Below are positions 1 to 6,843 of a stretch of 10,654 nt of DNA, in pieces. The first letter of the stretch is position 1; every line of letters begins with the position of its first letter. The notes beneath the pieces are model-generated. The model saw only the letters and a program-made list of their open reading frames with translations, was not told the DNA's origin and did not search any database. The position numbers and the translations under genes were made by a program. The DNA is from JAULUH01 sp032111745 (GTDB taxonomy: Bacteria > Chloroflexota > Anaerolineae > JAAEKA01): positions 1 to 10,654 of the forward strand of contig JAULUH010000012.1 in assembly GCA_032111745.1 (NCBI GenBank). Reading direction: 5' to 3'.

Positions 1-1038
1 GCCACGGCCCAGAGCACCCTGGACTATGTGGCCGACGTCGAGAGCACGGTGAAGTTCTACGGTGAAGGGGAGGCGACCCTGATGGAGCGGCTGCGCAACG
101 AGGGTCGCAGTTTTCTGGATGCCTTCGTGACCCAGGAACACCTGGTGGTGAACTACAATCGGGAGAACGAGGGCGACCGGCTGGTGGCGGTCTACCCGGC
201 TGAGGGCACATTGTGGGCCGATCATCCCCTGGTTCTTTTGGAGCGGGCGCAACTCACGAATAACCAGAGGCAGACGTTTAGAGCGTTACGCGACTTCCTG
301 CAGTCCCCCGAGGCGCAACAACTGGTACTGGACGCCGGCTTCCGGCCGGCCGACCTTTCCATATCCCTGGACGGGAGCCCGATTGCGGCCGCTAGCGGGG
401 TAGACCCCGCCCAACCCCAGACGACGCTGCAGATGCCGGGGCCGGCTGTGGTCGACGTCGTGCAGAATGCCTGGCAGTTCACCAAGCGCAAGGCCAACGT
501 CTTCCTGGTGGTGGATACCAGTGGCAGCATGGAGGAGAGTGATAAGCTGGAGGCCGCCCGCGCGGCCCTGGGCGAGTTTCTTGGGCAGATCAAGGGCGAC
601 CAGGAGCGCGTTGGCCTGGTCGAGTTCAGCAGCTTCGTCAACAATATCGATTCGCTTGAGGAGCTGGGCACCAATCGTAGATCGCTTGAGGTCGCCATCG
701 ATGGGCTACAGGCCGGCGGCGATACCGCGTTGCTCGACGGGGTGCGGGCCGCCTATGTGCGCTTGCAGGACGAGGCTGATACGGAGCGCATCAATGCCAT
801 CGTCGTCATGACCGACGGCAAGGAGAACGCCTCTGCCATCTCCCTGCCGGAGCTGCGCCAGGAGATCATGGATGGTAACCGCGATGGCGTGCCGGTGGTC
901 ATCTTCGCGATCGCCTTCGGCGAGGACGCCGACTATGACATGCTGCAGGCCATTGCCGAGGCCAGCGGCGGCCAGGTGCGGCAGGGAGATCTGGAGAGTA
1001 TCAGGCAACTGTACAGGGTCCTGAGCTCGTACTTCTAG
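1..1038 (+). CDS. Solute-binding + von Willebrand factor A (vWA) domain protein, C-terminal part
   Basis: The frame is open from base 1, so the gene starts before the window; the GTG at 28 is only an internal codon. About 345 residues are visible. Bases 1 to ~400 encode the end of a periplasmic-binding-protein type 2 domain (pattern AVYPAEGTLWADHPLVLL, then a helix ending in QQLVLDAGFRPAD). Bases ~480-1035 encode a complete vWA domain with an intact metal-binding (MIDAS) site: DTSGSM at 514-531, GGDTALLDG near 715-741 and MTDGKEN from 808. Proteins with this architecture are usually secreted or lipid-anchored; the signal peptide would lie outside the window. The vWA domain should bind a divalent metal and a protein partner. 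The gene heads five same-strand genes, with 56 nt before the next. The family assignment is firm; the ligand is unknown. Confidence 0.88.
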   Translation, partial: ATAQSTLDYVADVESTVKFYGEGEATLMERLRNEGRSFLDAFVTQEHLVVNYNRENEGDRLVAVYPAEGTLWADHPLVLLERAQLTNNQRQTFRALRDFLQSPEAQQLVLDAGFRPADLSISLDGSPIAAASGVDPAQPQTTLQMPGPAVVDVVQNAWQFTKRKANVFLVVDTSGSMEESDKLEAARAALGEFLGQIKGDQERVGLVEFSSFVNNIDSLEELGTNRRSLEVAIDGLQAGGDTALLDGVRAAYVRLQDEADTERINAIVVMTDGKENASAISLPELRQEIMDGNRDGVPVVIFAIAFGEDADYDMLQAIAEASGGQVRQGDLESIRQLYRVLSSYF

Positions 1039-1094
1039 GACTCCCATGGCGGCCAGGTAGCTGCTTCCTCAATCCTCAGCAAGAGGTCGGATCG

Positions 1095-1940
1095 ATGGCG
1101 CAAGAGAGTGTGCAAGAATCTCTGGAGAAAAGGGCCCGCCGGGCGATCCTGGAACGAGCCGTGTTCCGGGTGGAGAATGCCCTGCTCCTGGCCGGCTCGA
1201 TTCTCCTGGCCTTCTTCCTGCCCAATCCCTTGCCCAATCTGTTGCCGTGGTGGGGGGCATGGACCTGGTTGCTGCTGGGCCTGCTGGGTGTGGGTGCCGT
1301 GGTGTGGAGCACGCTGAAGGACGAAAAGGAGGCCGCAAAGGCCGTGGAGGAGCTCTTCCGCACGGAGTACAACGTCAACGGGCTGCGCGACAAGGCGCTC
1401 AGGGAGAAGCTCAAGCGCGCAGAGGAGTATCACGCCCAGATCAACCAGGCGCTGGAGAACCAGACCGACGGGATACTCAAGGAGCGCATGCAGCGCACCA
1501 CCGACCAGATCTACGATTGGATCGCCAACATGGTGCTGCTGGCGCGGCGTGTCGACGCCTATCACAACGATCCCATCATCGACGGCGACCGTGAGGAGCT
1601 CAAACAGAGCATTCCCCGCTTGCGGGCCCGGCTGGCGCAGGAAACCAATGACGCCACGCGCGAGCAGCTGGAGACCACCCTGGCCGACAGGCAGCGGCAG
1701 CAGGCCAACATTGTGGAGCTGGACAACCGCATGAAGCGGGCGGACCTCCAGCTCGACAGCTCGCTGGCTGCCCTGGGCACGGTCTACAGCCAGCTTCTGC
1801 TGGTGGGCACCAAGGAAGTAGACAGCGGCCGCGCCGAACGTCTCCAGGCCGACATCGCCGAGGAGGTCACCAGCCTGCAAGATGTGGTCGATTCGATCAA
1901 CGAGGTCTACGACTATCAGACGCTTGGACCAGGCAAATAA
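1095..1940 (+). CDS. Two-helix membrane protein with long helical cytoplasmic or periplasmic tail, function unknown
   Basis: This 281-residue protein has two hydrophobic segments near the N-terminus (about residues 28-42 and 52-72) separated by a short Pro-rich turn (PNPLPNLLP). About 200 charged, Leu- and Gln-rich residues follow, predicted by eye to be helical and coiled-coil-like (for example QETNDATREQLETTLADRQR). No catalytic motif is visible. The topology of two N-terminal helices plus a long helical domain resembles XpaC-like proteins that accompany toxic-anion-resistance genes, but I see no diagnostic motif, so that is only a hypothesis. The start ATG is preceded by a weak purine-rich stretch (AAGAGGTCGG). 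It lies between the vWA protein and the binding lipoprotein on the same strand, which suggests that it anchors or couples the extracytoplasmic partners to the membrane. Confidence 0.75.
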   Translation: MAQESVQESLEKRARRAILERAVFRVENALLLAGSILLAFFLPNPLPNLLPWWGAWTWLLLGLLGVGAVVWSTLKDEKEAAKAVEELFRTEYNVNGLRDKALREKLKRAEEYHAQINQALENQTDGILKERMQRTTDQIYDWIANMVLLARRVDAYHNDPIIDGDREELKQSIPRLRARLAQETNDATREQLETTLADRQRQQANIVELDNRMKRADLQLDSSLAALGTVYSQLLLVGTKEVDSGRAERLQADIAEEVTSLQDVVDSINEVYDYQTLGPGK

Positions 1941-2021
1941 GAGATGCTGGGCCGCAAGAGCTGACTACCCTGGAAGGCTCAGTCTGTTGGACCAAGGGCC
2001 CAGAGTCTTGGAGGAGCGCAT

Positions 2022-3146
2022 ATGCGCAAGTGGCTGATCGGTTTGTTATCCCTGTTGCTGTTGGCCGGATGCACACAACAGGCGAATCGAGGTGAGGTAA
2101 CGGTCTACGTGGCGGCGCCCTTGACCGGGTTCCAGGCCAATGGCGGCCAGACCGTCTTGGGCGGTGTCAGGCTGGCCGCGGCCAAGCTGAACCAGAGCGG
2201 CGGCCTGCTAGGATATCGCATCAACGTCGTCCCTATGGACGACGAGTCGGACTCTGACACGGCGGTAGCGGTGGCCGACGAGATCCGCGCCGCCGTTGCG
2301 CAGGGCCAGCGCGTGTTGGGCGTCATCGGCCATTACAACAGCGGCCAGACCCTGGCCGCCATGGAAACCTACAAGGATCTGCCCATCATCGTGGTGACTC
2401 CCACGGCGTCGGAGACCTCGATTACCCAACGGGGTTATCGGAACTTCTTCCGCGTGAACGCCAACGATGCCGTACAGGCGCGTGTGGACGCCGACTTCCT
2501 GGTCAACACTCTCGGCGCCAGGCGTATCGCCGTGTTGCATAACGACACGGAGTATGGGGTGGGCTTGGGCCGGGAGATCGCCGCCGAGCTACAGAAACTC
2601 GGTGCCGAGGTCGTGCTGACCCGACAGGTCAAGGAGGGCCAGGATCGCTATGCGGCCGAGGTGGACCAGATCCGGCAGGCCAACCCTGATGCCATCTTCT
2701 ACGCCGGCTACGAGATCGAGGCCCCTTACCTGCGGGTGGCGCTGGTGGGGGCAGGTGTGGAGGCGCCCATGCTGGCTTCGGATGGCGCCTTTCTATCGGC
2801 GACCATCGACGAGGCCGCCGGTATGGCCGAGGGCATGTACGTCAGCGCCTTTGCCCCCAGCCCTCAGACCGTGGCCGATGCCCAGTGGATCAAGGAATAC
2901 CAGGCCGTAGACTTTCGCAATCCCGATACCTACTCCATCAACGGTTACAGCGCGTTGATGGTGCTGGCAGAGGGAGTCAAGAAGGCCAAATCGCTGGATG
3001 CCACTGAGGTGGCCAATGCCCTACGCGGGGCAACCCTGGAGTCCCTGGCCAACACCCTGACCTACGATGATAAGGGTGATCTGCAGGACCCGACGGTGTA
3101 CATCTTCCAGGTGAGGGACAATGCCTTTGCGCAGGTCAGTCCTTGA
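2022..3146 (+). CDS. ABC-type branched-chain amino-acid-like substrate-binding lipoprotein
   Basis: The 374-residue protein starts with a clear lipoprotein signal: charged MRK, a Leu-rich core and the lipobox LAGC with Cys17 as the predicted lipidation site. The rest fits the type 1 periplasmic-binding fold of the LivK/Peripla_BP_6 family: YVAAPLTGFQANGG near residue 30, GVRLAAAKLNQSGGLLG, VIGHYNSGQTLA, the TPTASE segment, the hinge region RRIAVLHNDTEYGVGLG, and a C-terminal half with YSINGYSALMVLAEGV. Length is normal for the family. A strong ribosome site (GGAGGAG at 2010-2016, 5 nt spacing) supports this ATG. In classical systems it would deliver a ligand to LivHM/LivGF permease and ATPase subunits, but none is encoded here, so it may act as an orphan binder or sensor with its neighbours. 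Ligand unknown. Confidence 0.9.
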   Translation: MRKWLIGLLSLLLLAGCTQQANRGEVTVYVAAPLTGFQANGGQTVLGGVRLAAAKLNQSGGLLGYRINVVPMDDESDSDTAVAVADEIRAAVAQGQRVLGVIGHYNSGQTLAAMETYKDLPIIVVTPTASETSITQRGYRNFFRVNANDAVQARVDADFLVNTLGARRIAVLHNDTEYGVGLGREIAAELQKLGAEVVLTRQVKEGQDRYAAEVDQIRQANPDAIFYAGYEIEAPYLRVALVGAGVEAPMLASDGAFLSATIDEAAGMAEGMYVSAFAPSPQTVADAQWIKEYQAVDFRNPDTYSINGYSALMVLAEGVKKAKSLDATEVANALRGATLESLANTLTYDDKGDLQDPTVYIFQVRDNAFAQVSP

Positions 3147-3186
3147 CCGTGGCCACAGCAGGCCGCAGGGCATGCGGTAAGCAGCG

Positions 3187-3579
3187 ATGCACCTGACCAC
3201 GGAAACCAAGGTGAATCTGATCGCCGCCTACCACTTCATGGTAGGTGGCCTGTTCTTGCTGCTGGCTGCCGCAGTGGTCTTTCTGCCGGTGGTGGCCGTC
3301 CTGCTGGAGGAGAGCGATTTCTTCGCCAGGCTGCCCGGTTGGTTCCTCGGTACGGGCCTGCTGGTCGCTGGCGGCATCATCGCCCTGCTGGGCCTGCTAT
3401 TTGTCCTGCTAGGTTGGGGCCTCTGGCAATTCCGGCCCTGGGCGCGCATGGGGGCCATGGTCCTTGGCATTCTCAGCATTCCCTTCGTGCCCATCGGGAC
3501 CATCGCCGGTGGCGTGATCCTGTACGTGTTGCTGCAGGATTCCATTCGCGCCTTCTTCCTGCTACAGCCGGCGCGCTAG
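3187..3579 (+). CDS. Small integral membrane protein, three predicted helices, function unknown
   Basis: This 130-residue, strongly hydrophobic protein has predicted membrane segments at about residues 18-40, 52-77 and 86-115. The stretch WQFRPWARMGAMVLG followed by PIGTIAGGVILYVLL is a pattern I know from many small bacterial membrane proteins without an assigned role (an aromatic/WAR motif at the helix start, then P-x-GT-x-x-G in the last helix). It lies 40 nt after the binding lipoprotein and 28 nt before the HEAT-repeat gene, on the same strand, so co-transcription is likely. The ribosome site before the ATG is poor (GGTAAGCAGCG), which fits translation within an operon. No enzyme or transporter motif is visible. 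Confidence 0.75.
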   Translation: MHLTTETKVNLIAAYHFMVGGLFLLLAAAVVFLPVVAVLLEESDFFARLPGWFLGTGLLVAGGIIALLGLLFVLLGWGLWQFRPWARMGAMVLGILSIPFVPIGTIAGGVILYVLLQDSIRAFFLLQPAR

Positions 3580-3607
3580 CCAGGAAAGTGCAGCGGACCT
3601 TTCGGGA

Positions 3608-4408
3608 GTGGAGTTGTCTTTGGACGTGATCAAGAGCGTGCAGAGCTGGCTCGACCGGCTGATCCCCACGGCGAGAGTCGAGGGTGTTGGCCGCGCGGAG
3701 TTGTTGGCTCAACTGGCCAGCCCCCATCCGGCTGCGCGCTGGCGGGCCGCCACCGCTCTGGGCAGCGTCGATCCCGGCGCCGAAGGTGTCGACGCCCTGG
3801 CTGCGGCATTGGCCGACCCTGACCCTATCCTGCGCTGGGAGGCGGCAGCCACGCTGGCCCGCATAGGCTCGCCAGCCGCCCGCAGTGCGCTGCTGGCAGT
3901 CGCTGCTGGTGGTGGTGATGTATCCGGCCAGGCTGTGGCCGTCGACGGGCTGGGCCAGTTGCCGCCGGATGCGGAGATCGTGGCCGTGTTGCAGGCCGCT
4001 TTGAAGAGCCGGCGAGCCCCGGTGCGGCAGAGCGCTGCCGAGGCGCTGGCCCATGTGGCCGCGCGATCGGCGGCCAAGCAGGAGGGCGGGGGCGCCCGCG
4101 CGAGCAGAACTGGCACGGACGAGGCGCCCTCCGAGCCTCTACCCGGCGCGGACAGCGTGCCGGCGCTGGCCCGGATGTTGCAGAGCGATGGCGACCCGAT
4201 GGTACGCCGGGCGGCGGCCCTGGCCTTGGGGCATTACGGCGATGTTACGGTGCAGGCCGCGCTAGAGGGGCGGCTGAAGGACCGGCGCGAGAATCCGCTG
4301 GTGCGCAAGACCGCGGAGCAGGCGCTGGCGCGGCTGGGAGTTGGGCGAGAACACGGACCCACGGACGAACACGGACGGACACAGACGAACACGGGCGCCG
4401 GAGGTTAA
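3608..4408 (+). CDS. HEAT-repeat (PBS-lyase-type) protein with repeat-derived C-terminal tail
   Basis: The protein has at least five HEAT-like helical repeats, recognisable by alternating units such as HPAARWRAATALGSV, DPILRWEAAATLARIG, APVRQSAAEALAHV, DPMVRRAAALALGHYG and PLVRKTAEQALARLG (about residues 30-245). A flexible Gly/Ala/Pro-rich linker sits near residues 155-180. Such alpha-solenoids are usually protein-interaction scaffolds; a few act in phycobilin attachment, but nothing here indicates that. The start is uncertain: GTG at 3608, TTG at 3620 (with GGAG 6 nt upstream, quite plausible) and GTG at 3626 are all possible. The last ~20 residues (from GREHGPTDEHGRTQ) are translated from a dispersed DNA repeat rather than from a HEAT unit, so the original stop was probably elsewhere. 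It ends the operon. Confidence 0.82.
   Translation: MELSLDVIKSVQSWLDRLIPTARVEGVGRAELLAQLASPHPAARWRAATALGSVDPGAEGVDALAAALADPDPILRWEAAATLARIGSPAARSALLAVAAGGGDVSGQAVAVDGLGQLPPDAEIVAVLQAALKSRRAPVRQSAAEALAHVAARSAAKQEGGGARASRTGTDEAPSEPLPGADSVPALARMLQSDGDPMVRRAAALALGHYGDVTVQAALEGRLKDRRENPLVRKTAEQALARLGVGREHGPTDEHGRTQTNTGAGG
4345..4395. repeat. Dispersed-type repeat of CACGGACGAA units
   Basis: A run of related units (ACACGGACCC, ACGGACGAAC, ACGGACGGAC, ACAGACGAAC, ACGGG) makes up this stretch. The type (CACGGAC/CGAACACGG) is familiar as an abundant dispersed repeat in Chloroflexota and other environmental genomes. It lies inside the 3' end of the HEAT-repeat gene and is translated as its terminal tail. 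Confidence 0.6.
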
Positions 4409-4543
4409 CCGCAGAGGCGCAGGGATTCCAAAGGTTCACCGCAGAGACGCAGAGAGCGCAAAGGGGAAGCCGGGCCGGAGGAGCCAAAGCAGAGGCAAGC
4501 CGCAGAGGTGCCAAGAGCGCAAAGGGGAACCAGGACCGGAGGG
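4402..4543. repeat. Three degenerate copies of a CCGCAGAG(A/G)CGCAGAG-type repeat
   Basis: Three related units begin near 4402 (AGGTTAACCGCAGAGGCGCAG), 4432 (AGGTTCACCGCAGAGACGCA) and 4492 (GAGGCAAGCCGCAGAGGTGC). Units 2 and 3 share the longer core AGAGCGCAAAGGGGAA, followed by a CCGGA(G)G end. This is a known style of dispersed intergenic repeat in environmental bacterial genomes. Together with the preceding CACGGAC repeat it fills the space after the operon. The open frames in it are repeat translations, not genes. Confidence 0.65.
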
Positions 4544-4586
4544 AAGATGGCCTTGGGGACCCGGAGGCGCGTGGCGTTCCCATTGA

Positions 4587-4692
4587 CCAGGCTTTTCCTG
4601 GAGGTAACTACCTAACGAAGCTTCGCCTCAAACCGACAAGTTTGACTTGGCGAAGTCAAGGATGTAGCATGGTCACGGAGGTGCCCCATGCT
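4587..4692. repeat. Cluster of three consecutive hairpins between the operon and the insertion sequence
   Basis: Three stem-loops lie in a row. The first is CCAGG-ctttt-CCTGG at 4587-4601. The second has a 13-bp stem: CTTCGCC then TCAAAC (4621-4633) pairs with GTTTGA (4640-4645) and GGCGAAG (4649-4655), with a CGACAA loop and a 3-nt bulge. The third pairs AGCATGG (4666-4672) with CCATGCT (4686-4692), plus an inner CAC/GTG. An alternative stem TTGACTT/AAGTCAA (4642-4659) competes with the second. None is followed by a T-run, so they are not classical intrinsic terminators, although they could still end the upstream operon or be subterminal parts of the insertion sequence. Confidence 0.55.
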
Positions 4693-4738
4693 TACAATCA
4701 AGGGCATGGTTCAAAAGCCATGTGAATCGGCGGGACGC

Positions 4739-4758
4739 ACCTTTACAATTGAATGAGC
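4739..4758 (+). repeat. Left terminal inverted repeat of the insertion sequence
   Basis: This segment reads ACCTTTACAATTGAATGAGC and matches the reverse complement of the right repeat at 19 of 20 positions. It lies downstream of the transposase stop codon, with an 8-bp hairpin (AGCCTAGC/GCTAGGCT, 4788-4811) in between. Confidence 0.75.
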
Positions 4759-4787
4759 GTTGGTCCTGTCAGCGGACAAGGGCAGGC

Positions 4788-4811
4788 AGCCTAGCTACGT
4801 TTGGCTAGGCT
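4788..4811 (-). other. Perfect 8-bp hairpin just downstream of the transposase gene
   Basis: AGCCTAGC (4788-4795) and GCTAGGCT (4804-4811) pair perfectly around an 8-nt loop, about 25 nt after the transposase stop on its own strand. No U-tract follows on that strand, so a transcript-end or mRNA-stability role is possible but not a standard intrinsic terminator. Confidence 0.4.
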
Positions 4812-4835
4812 ATGGTGAGCTAGCTTGGTGGCCGG

Positions 4836-5894
4836 CTAGATGGCAGGGAAGCCCAGGAGTTCGAGCCAGTCGTCGGATCCCGGGTTGATCCCTGCGATTT
4901 GGTAAGGGCTCTGGCCACAACGCTTGCCCCGTTCGTAGGCTCGCATGTTGTGCCAGAGGACGAACAAGTTGAGATAGGCTTGTAAGGTCTGGAGGTTGCG
5001 GAAGCCCTGACGGTTCTTGAGGCAGGACTTGAGCAGGCCATTGATGCATTCGATCAGGCTGCTGGTATGGCCGGCGCTGTCCAAGAGACGCAGCAGTCGA
5101 GTGGCCAGGTGCTGTCGGGCCGGGTCGCCGCCGATGAGGGTGTTGAAGTCTGTCTGGGCCTTGACGGCCTGTGCCCGCGACTGGTGATGGCCGTTGATCA
5201 AGGCCTGCTGCAGGCGCCAGTGACGAGCCACCGTGCGTTCGAAGCGTTGTTGATCCCGAGGATCAGGCCACTGTTGAGCCAGGGCTGTGCGATAGCCTGA
5301 GAGAGCAGCGGCCGTCCAGTCCAGAAAGGTGAGCAGGTGCTGTTGGTGGTTGCGCAAGGTCTTGACGAAGTCTTGGACCCGAGGGTGGTCGATCTGGGCT
5401 AGGGCGGTGAGGGTCTCCTGCAGCAGCCAGGCGGCCGTTGCCGGGTCACGGATCTCGCCTGAGCGCTGGTCTACCAGCTCGAAAGCGTCATGCAGGTGAC
5501 CCAACCACATGGCAAAGGCATCGTGCTGGGCGATGGCTTGCTCTTCCTGTGTGACGGCCAGCAGGTAGTGTTGTTCAAAGAGGGTCTCGTCCCAAGCTTT
5601 GCTCAGTTGCTTTTCCAGCTTGAGGACAGTGCCCATGGCCCGGTAAGCCGCCTTCTCCAGGTACAACCTGACCCTGCCGCCATCCCGCTGAAGGTGCCAG
5701 GGGTCCTTCTGCACGGCCACGGCGCCCATATCCACCAGCTGCTGCGACTTGGGATAAAAACGCGCCACACTTGCACCTGCGCTGCGCTTGGCGCAAGTGC
5801 AGGTGTATCCTCTACTAGACCAGCGATGGTGGCACCCCGCTCCTGGGCCATCAGCAGGGCCAAGCCCCAGGTGTCGGCTTGGCGATCTGAGCAT
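4836..5894 (-). pseudogene. Transposase, C-terminal part (DUF6399-like), second frame of a split gene
   Basis: This frame carries the C-terminal ~300 residues of the transposase. The genuine homologous part begins at ARFYPKSQQL (codons from about 5765) and runs to the stop TAG at 4836-4838. Visible features are QKDPWHLQRDG, a long helical middle (ALEKQL-like and NHQQHLLTFLDW), then SSLIECINGLLKS with Glu282 (codon 5049-5051) as a likely third catalytic acid, followed by LQAYLNLFVLWHNMR and the C-terminal DDWLELLGFPAI. The residues before ARFYP in this frame (GYTCTCAKRSAG and upstream) are out-of-frame translation. It lies in the -1 frame relative to the N-terminal half, and the switch falls in the 38-41-nt hairpin insertion. 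The family match is from memory of Chloroflexota transposases. Confidence 0.8.
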
Positions 5895-6520
5895 ACCTCA
5901 GCCAGCAGGATGGTCGTGCTGATCGGATCGACCACCAACAGGATCGGATAGCCCTGGAAGAAGGTCTCATCCCGGATCACGATCAGTGGCCCCAGCGGAC
6001 TGGTGTCGATCTGGCGCAACACCGCACCGGCCTGGCGCCCCGCCTCCAGGCGCAACTCACTGATCCAACCGACGCTTCGCGTCAGGTCTAGCGCCTCATG
6101 CAGGATGGCCTGCGTCGGCCGGATCGACGCATTGCCTGGAAAAGTCGCCGCCAGAACTGTCCGTGCCACCCACGTGGACGTCACCGTGATGGTCTGATCA
6201 CTGACGGCCTCTGCTGGCGCAGCCAGCCACGCTGCCGGCCGGCTTGGCTCTTGCAAGCGTTGCTTGATCCGCTCACCTAGCGCATAGACGCTCACCCGCG
6301 AGATGCCAAACACCTCGGCCAGCCACGTGATGGCGCCCCAGGGCCGGCGATGGCCCGGTATCGCTGTCACCGCTCCGATGAACAACACATCGGCCAGGCT
6401 CAAGTGCGGCATCTTCCTGGCCAACGGCGTCGATGGACCGCCTGGCAACGATTGCCAACAGCTCTCCATCGGCTCACTCCACGATACGGCCTTCGGAGCG
6501 GTTTGTGGGTACAATGCCAT
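5603..6520 (-). pseudogene. Transposase, N-terminal part with helix-turn-helix and first catalytic acids
   Basis: The frame starts at ATG 6520-6518, with AAGGAGG (6537-6531) 10 nt upstream on the minus strand; Met18 is an alternative start. Residues 61-82 (WGAITWLAEVFGISRVSVYALG) look like a DNA-binding helix-turn-helix. The RNase-H-fold core follows: VIRDETFFQG with Asp184, LLVVDPISTTILLA, and AGLVED with Asp238. I take Asp184 and Asp238 as the first two catalytic acids; the third is encoded in the other frame (Glu near 5050). Meaningful homology stops right after Asp238 (codon 5809-5807), where a hairpin sequence begins; the rest of this frame to 5603 (WRVFIPSRSSWW and on) is out-of-frame. 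Removing 38 nt would restore one ORF of about 550 codons. Confidence 0.8.
5767..5806. repeat. REP/MITE-like hairpin inserted in the transposase gene
   Basis: On the minus strand, ACACCTGCACTTGCGC (5806-5791) can pair with GCGCAGGTGCAAGTGT (5782-5767) around the 8-nt loop CAAGCGCA. That is a 16-position stem with one mismatch and one G-T wobble. It sits exactly where the transposase reading frame changes. Removing 38 nt (5768-5805) would join GLVED directly to an ATG codon and ARFYPKSQ in one frame, which argues that the palindrome is an insertion. No second copy is present in this window. Confidence 0.65.
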
Positions 6521-6584
6521 CGGAAGGTAACCTCCTTCGGTTGATCGTTGGTTTCCACCTCAATCATACCGGAAGGTTACCTTC
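6521..6584 (-). promoter_or_regulatory. Leader of the transposase gene with two related palindromic boxes
   Basis: Two boxes share the palindromic core AGGTTACCT or AGGTAACCT. GAAGGTTACCTTC (6572-6584) is a perfect palindrome around its central base. The second, at 6521-6537, reads AAGGAGGTTACCTTCCG on the minus strand and includes the ribosome-binding AAGGAGG. A possible -10 (TATGAT, 6568-6563 on the minus strand) lies directly beside the first box; I see no good -35. The layout suggests autoregulation by the transposase or repression of its translation, but this is inferred from pattern only. Confidence 0.4.
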
Positions 6585-6587
6585 TGT

Positions 6588-6607
6588 GCTCATTCAATTG
6601 TTAAGGT
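6588..6607 (-). repeat. Right terminal inverted repeat of the insertion sequence
   Basis: This segment reads GCTCATTCAATTGTTAAGGT, the reverse complement of the left repeat with one mismatch (T to A at the sixth position). It lies about 70 nt upstream of the transposase start, beside the palindromic boxes of its leader. Confidence 0.75.
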
Positions 6608-6843
6608 TCATCGGTTCAGGAATGAACCATGCCGCAAAAACGATCACCGATCTATCGGGCAATAAGAAGGCAGCCGCAACTTCGTGCGAAGGAGTGGGTC
6701 AGCCTTTTTCATGGCGCTATTGGCTCGACAGGAAAGTTATCGGGGACGCTCGTCAGTGGTGCGACATGCTCCGAGTCGAACGGCGCCTTTGAGCCCACTA
6801 TACACCAAGACATTACTTCTCTTCTTCCTTTCGGCCAGAGACT

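Larger units (their letters stand above)
4703..6633 (-). mobile_element. Insertion sequence with DDE transposase (DUF6399-type C-terminus), about 1.9 kb, inactivated
   Basis: The element is defined by inverted repeats around a single transposase region on the minus strand. The inner repeat is nearly perfect over 20 bp: 4739-4758 against the reverse complement of 6588-6607 (one mismatch; shared core ACAATTGAATGAGC). Outside it lies a second inverted pair, GGCATGGTTCA at 4703-4713 and TGAACCATGCC at 6623-6633, separated from the inner pair by 25 nt on the left and 15 nt on the right. The true ends may be either pair, giving 1.87 or 1.93 kb. I found no convincing target-site duplication next to either pair. 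The transposase is split by a hairpin insertion, so the copy is probably not autonomous. Confidence 0.75.

Noticed and set aside
3709..4116. Minus-strand frames opposite the HEAT-repeat gene
   Set aside because: They are GC-rich shadow frames without motifs, while the plus frame shows clear repeats.
4345..4543. CRISPR array
   Set aside because: Units are degenerate, of two different kinds, unequally spaced and lack unique spacers of constant length.
4341..4586. 81-codon plus-strand frame at the end of the operon
   Set aside because: It is simply translated dispersed repeats, with no ribosome site or family pattern.
4642..4659. Intrinsic terminator at TTGACTT-ggcg-AAGTCAA
   Set aside because: No T-run follows on either strand, and a longer 13-bp hairpin overlaps it.
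5603..5894. Programmed -1 ribosomal frameshift to make a full-length transposase
   Set aside because: The two frames overlap by 292 nt and a T5 run (GTTTTTA on the minus strand) lies near the switch, but in the first frame the codons do not form a good slippery heptamer. The hairpin lies before, not after, the T-run, and a 38-nt insertion explains the frame change and the extra sequence together.
5490..5951. Plus-strand gene of 153 codons within the insertion sequence
   Set aside because: It is antisense to the transposase, which has strong motifs in both of its frames.
6634..6843. Gene or RNA in the gap between the insertion sequence and the isoprenoid-synthase-like gene
   Set aside because: The short open frames have no motif, no tRNA-like fold was seen, and there is no clear terminator.
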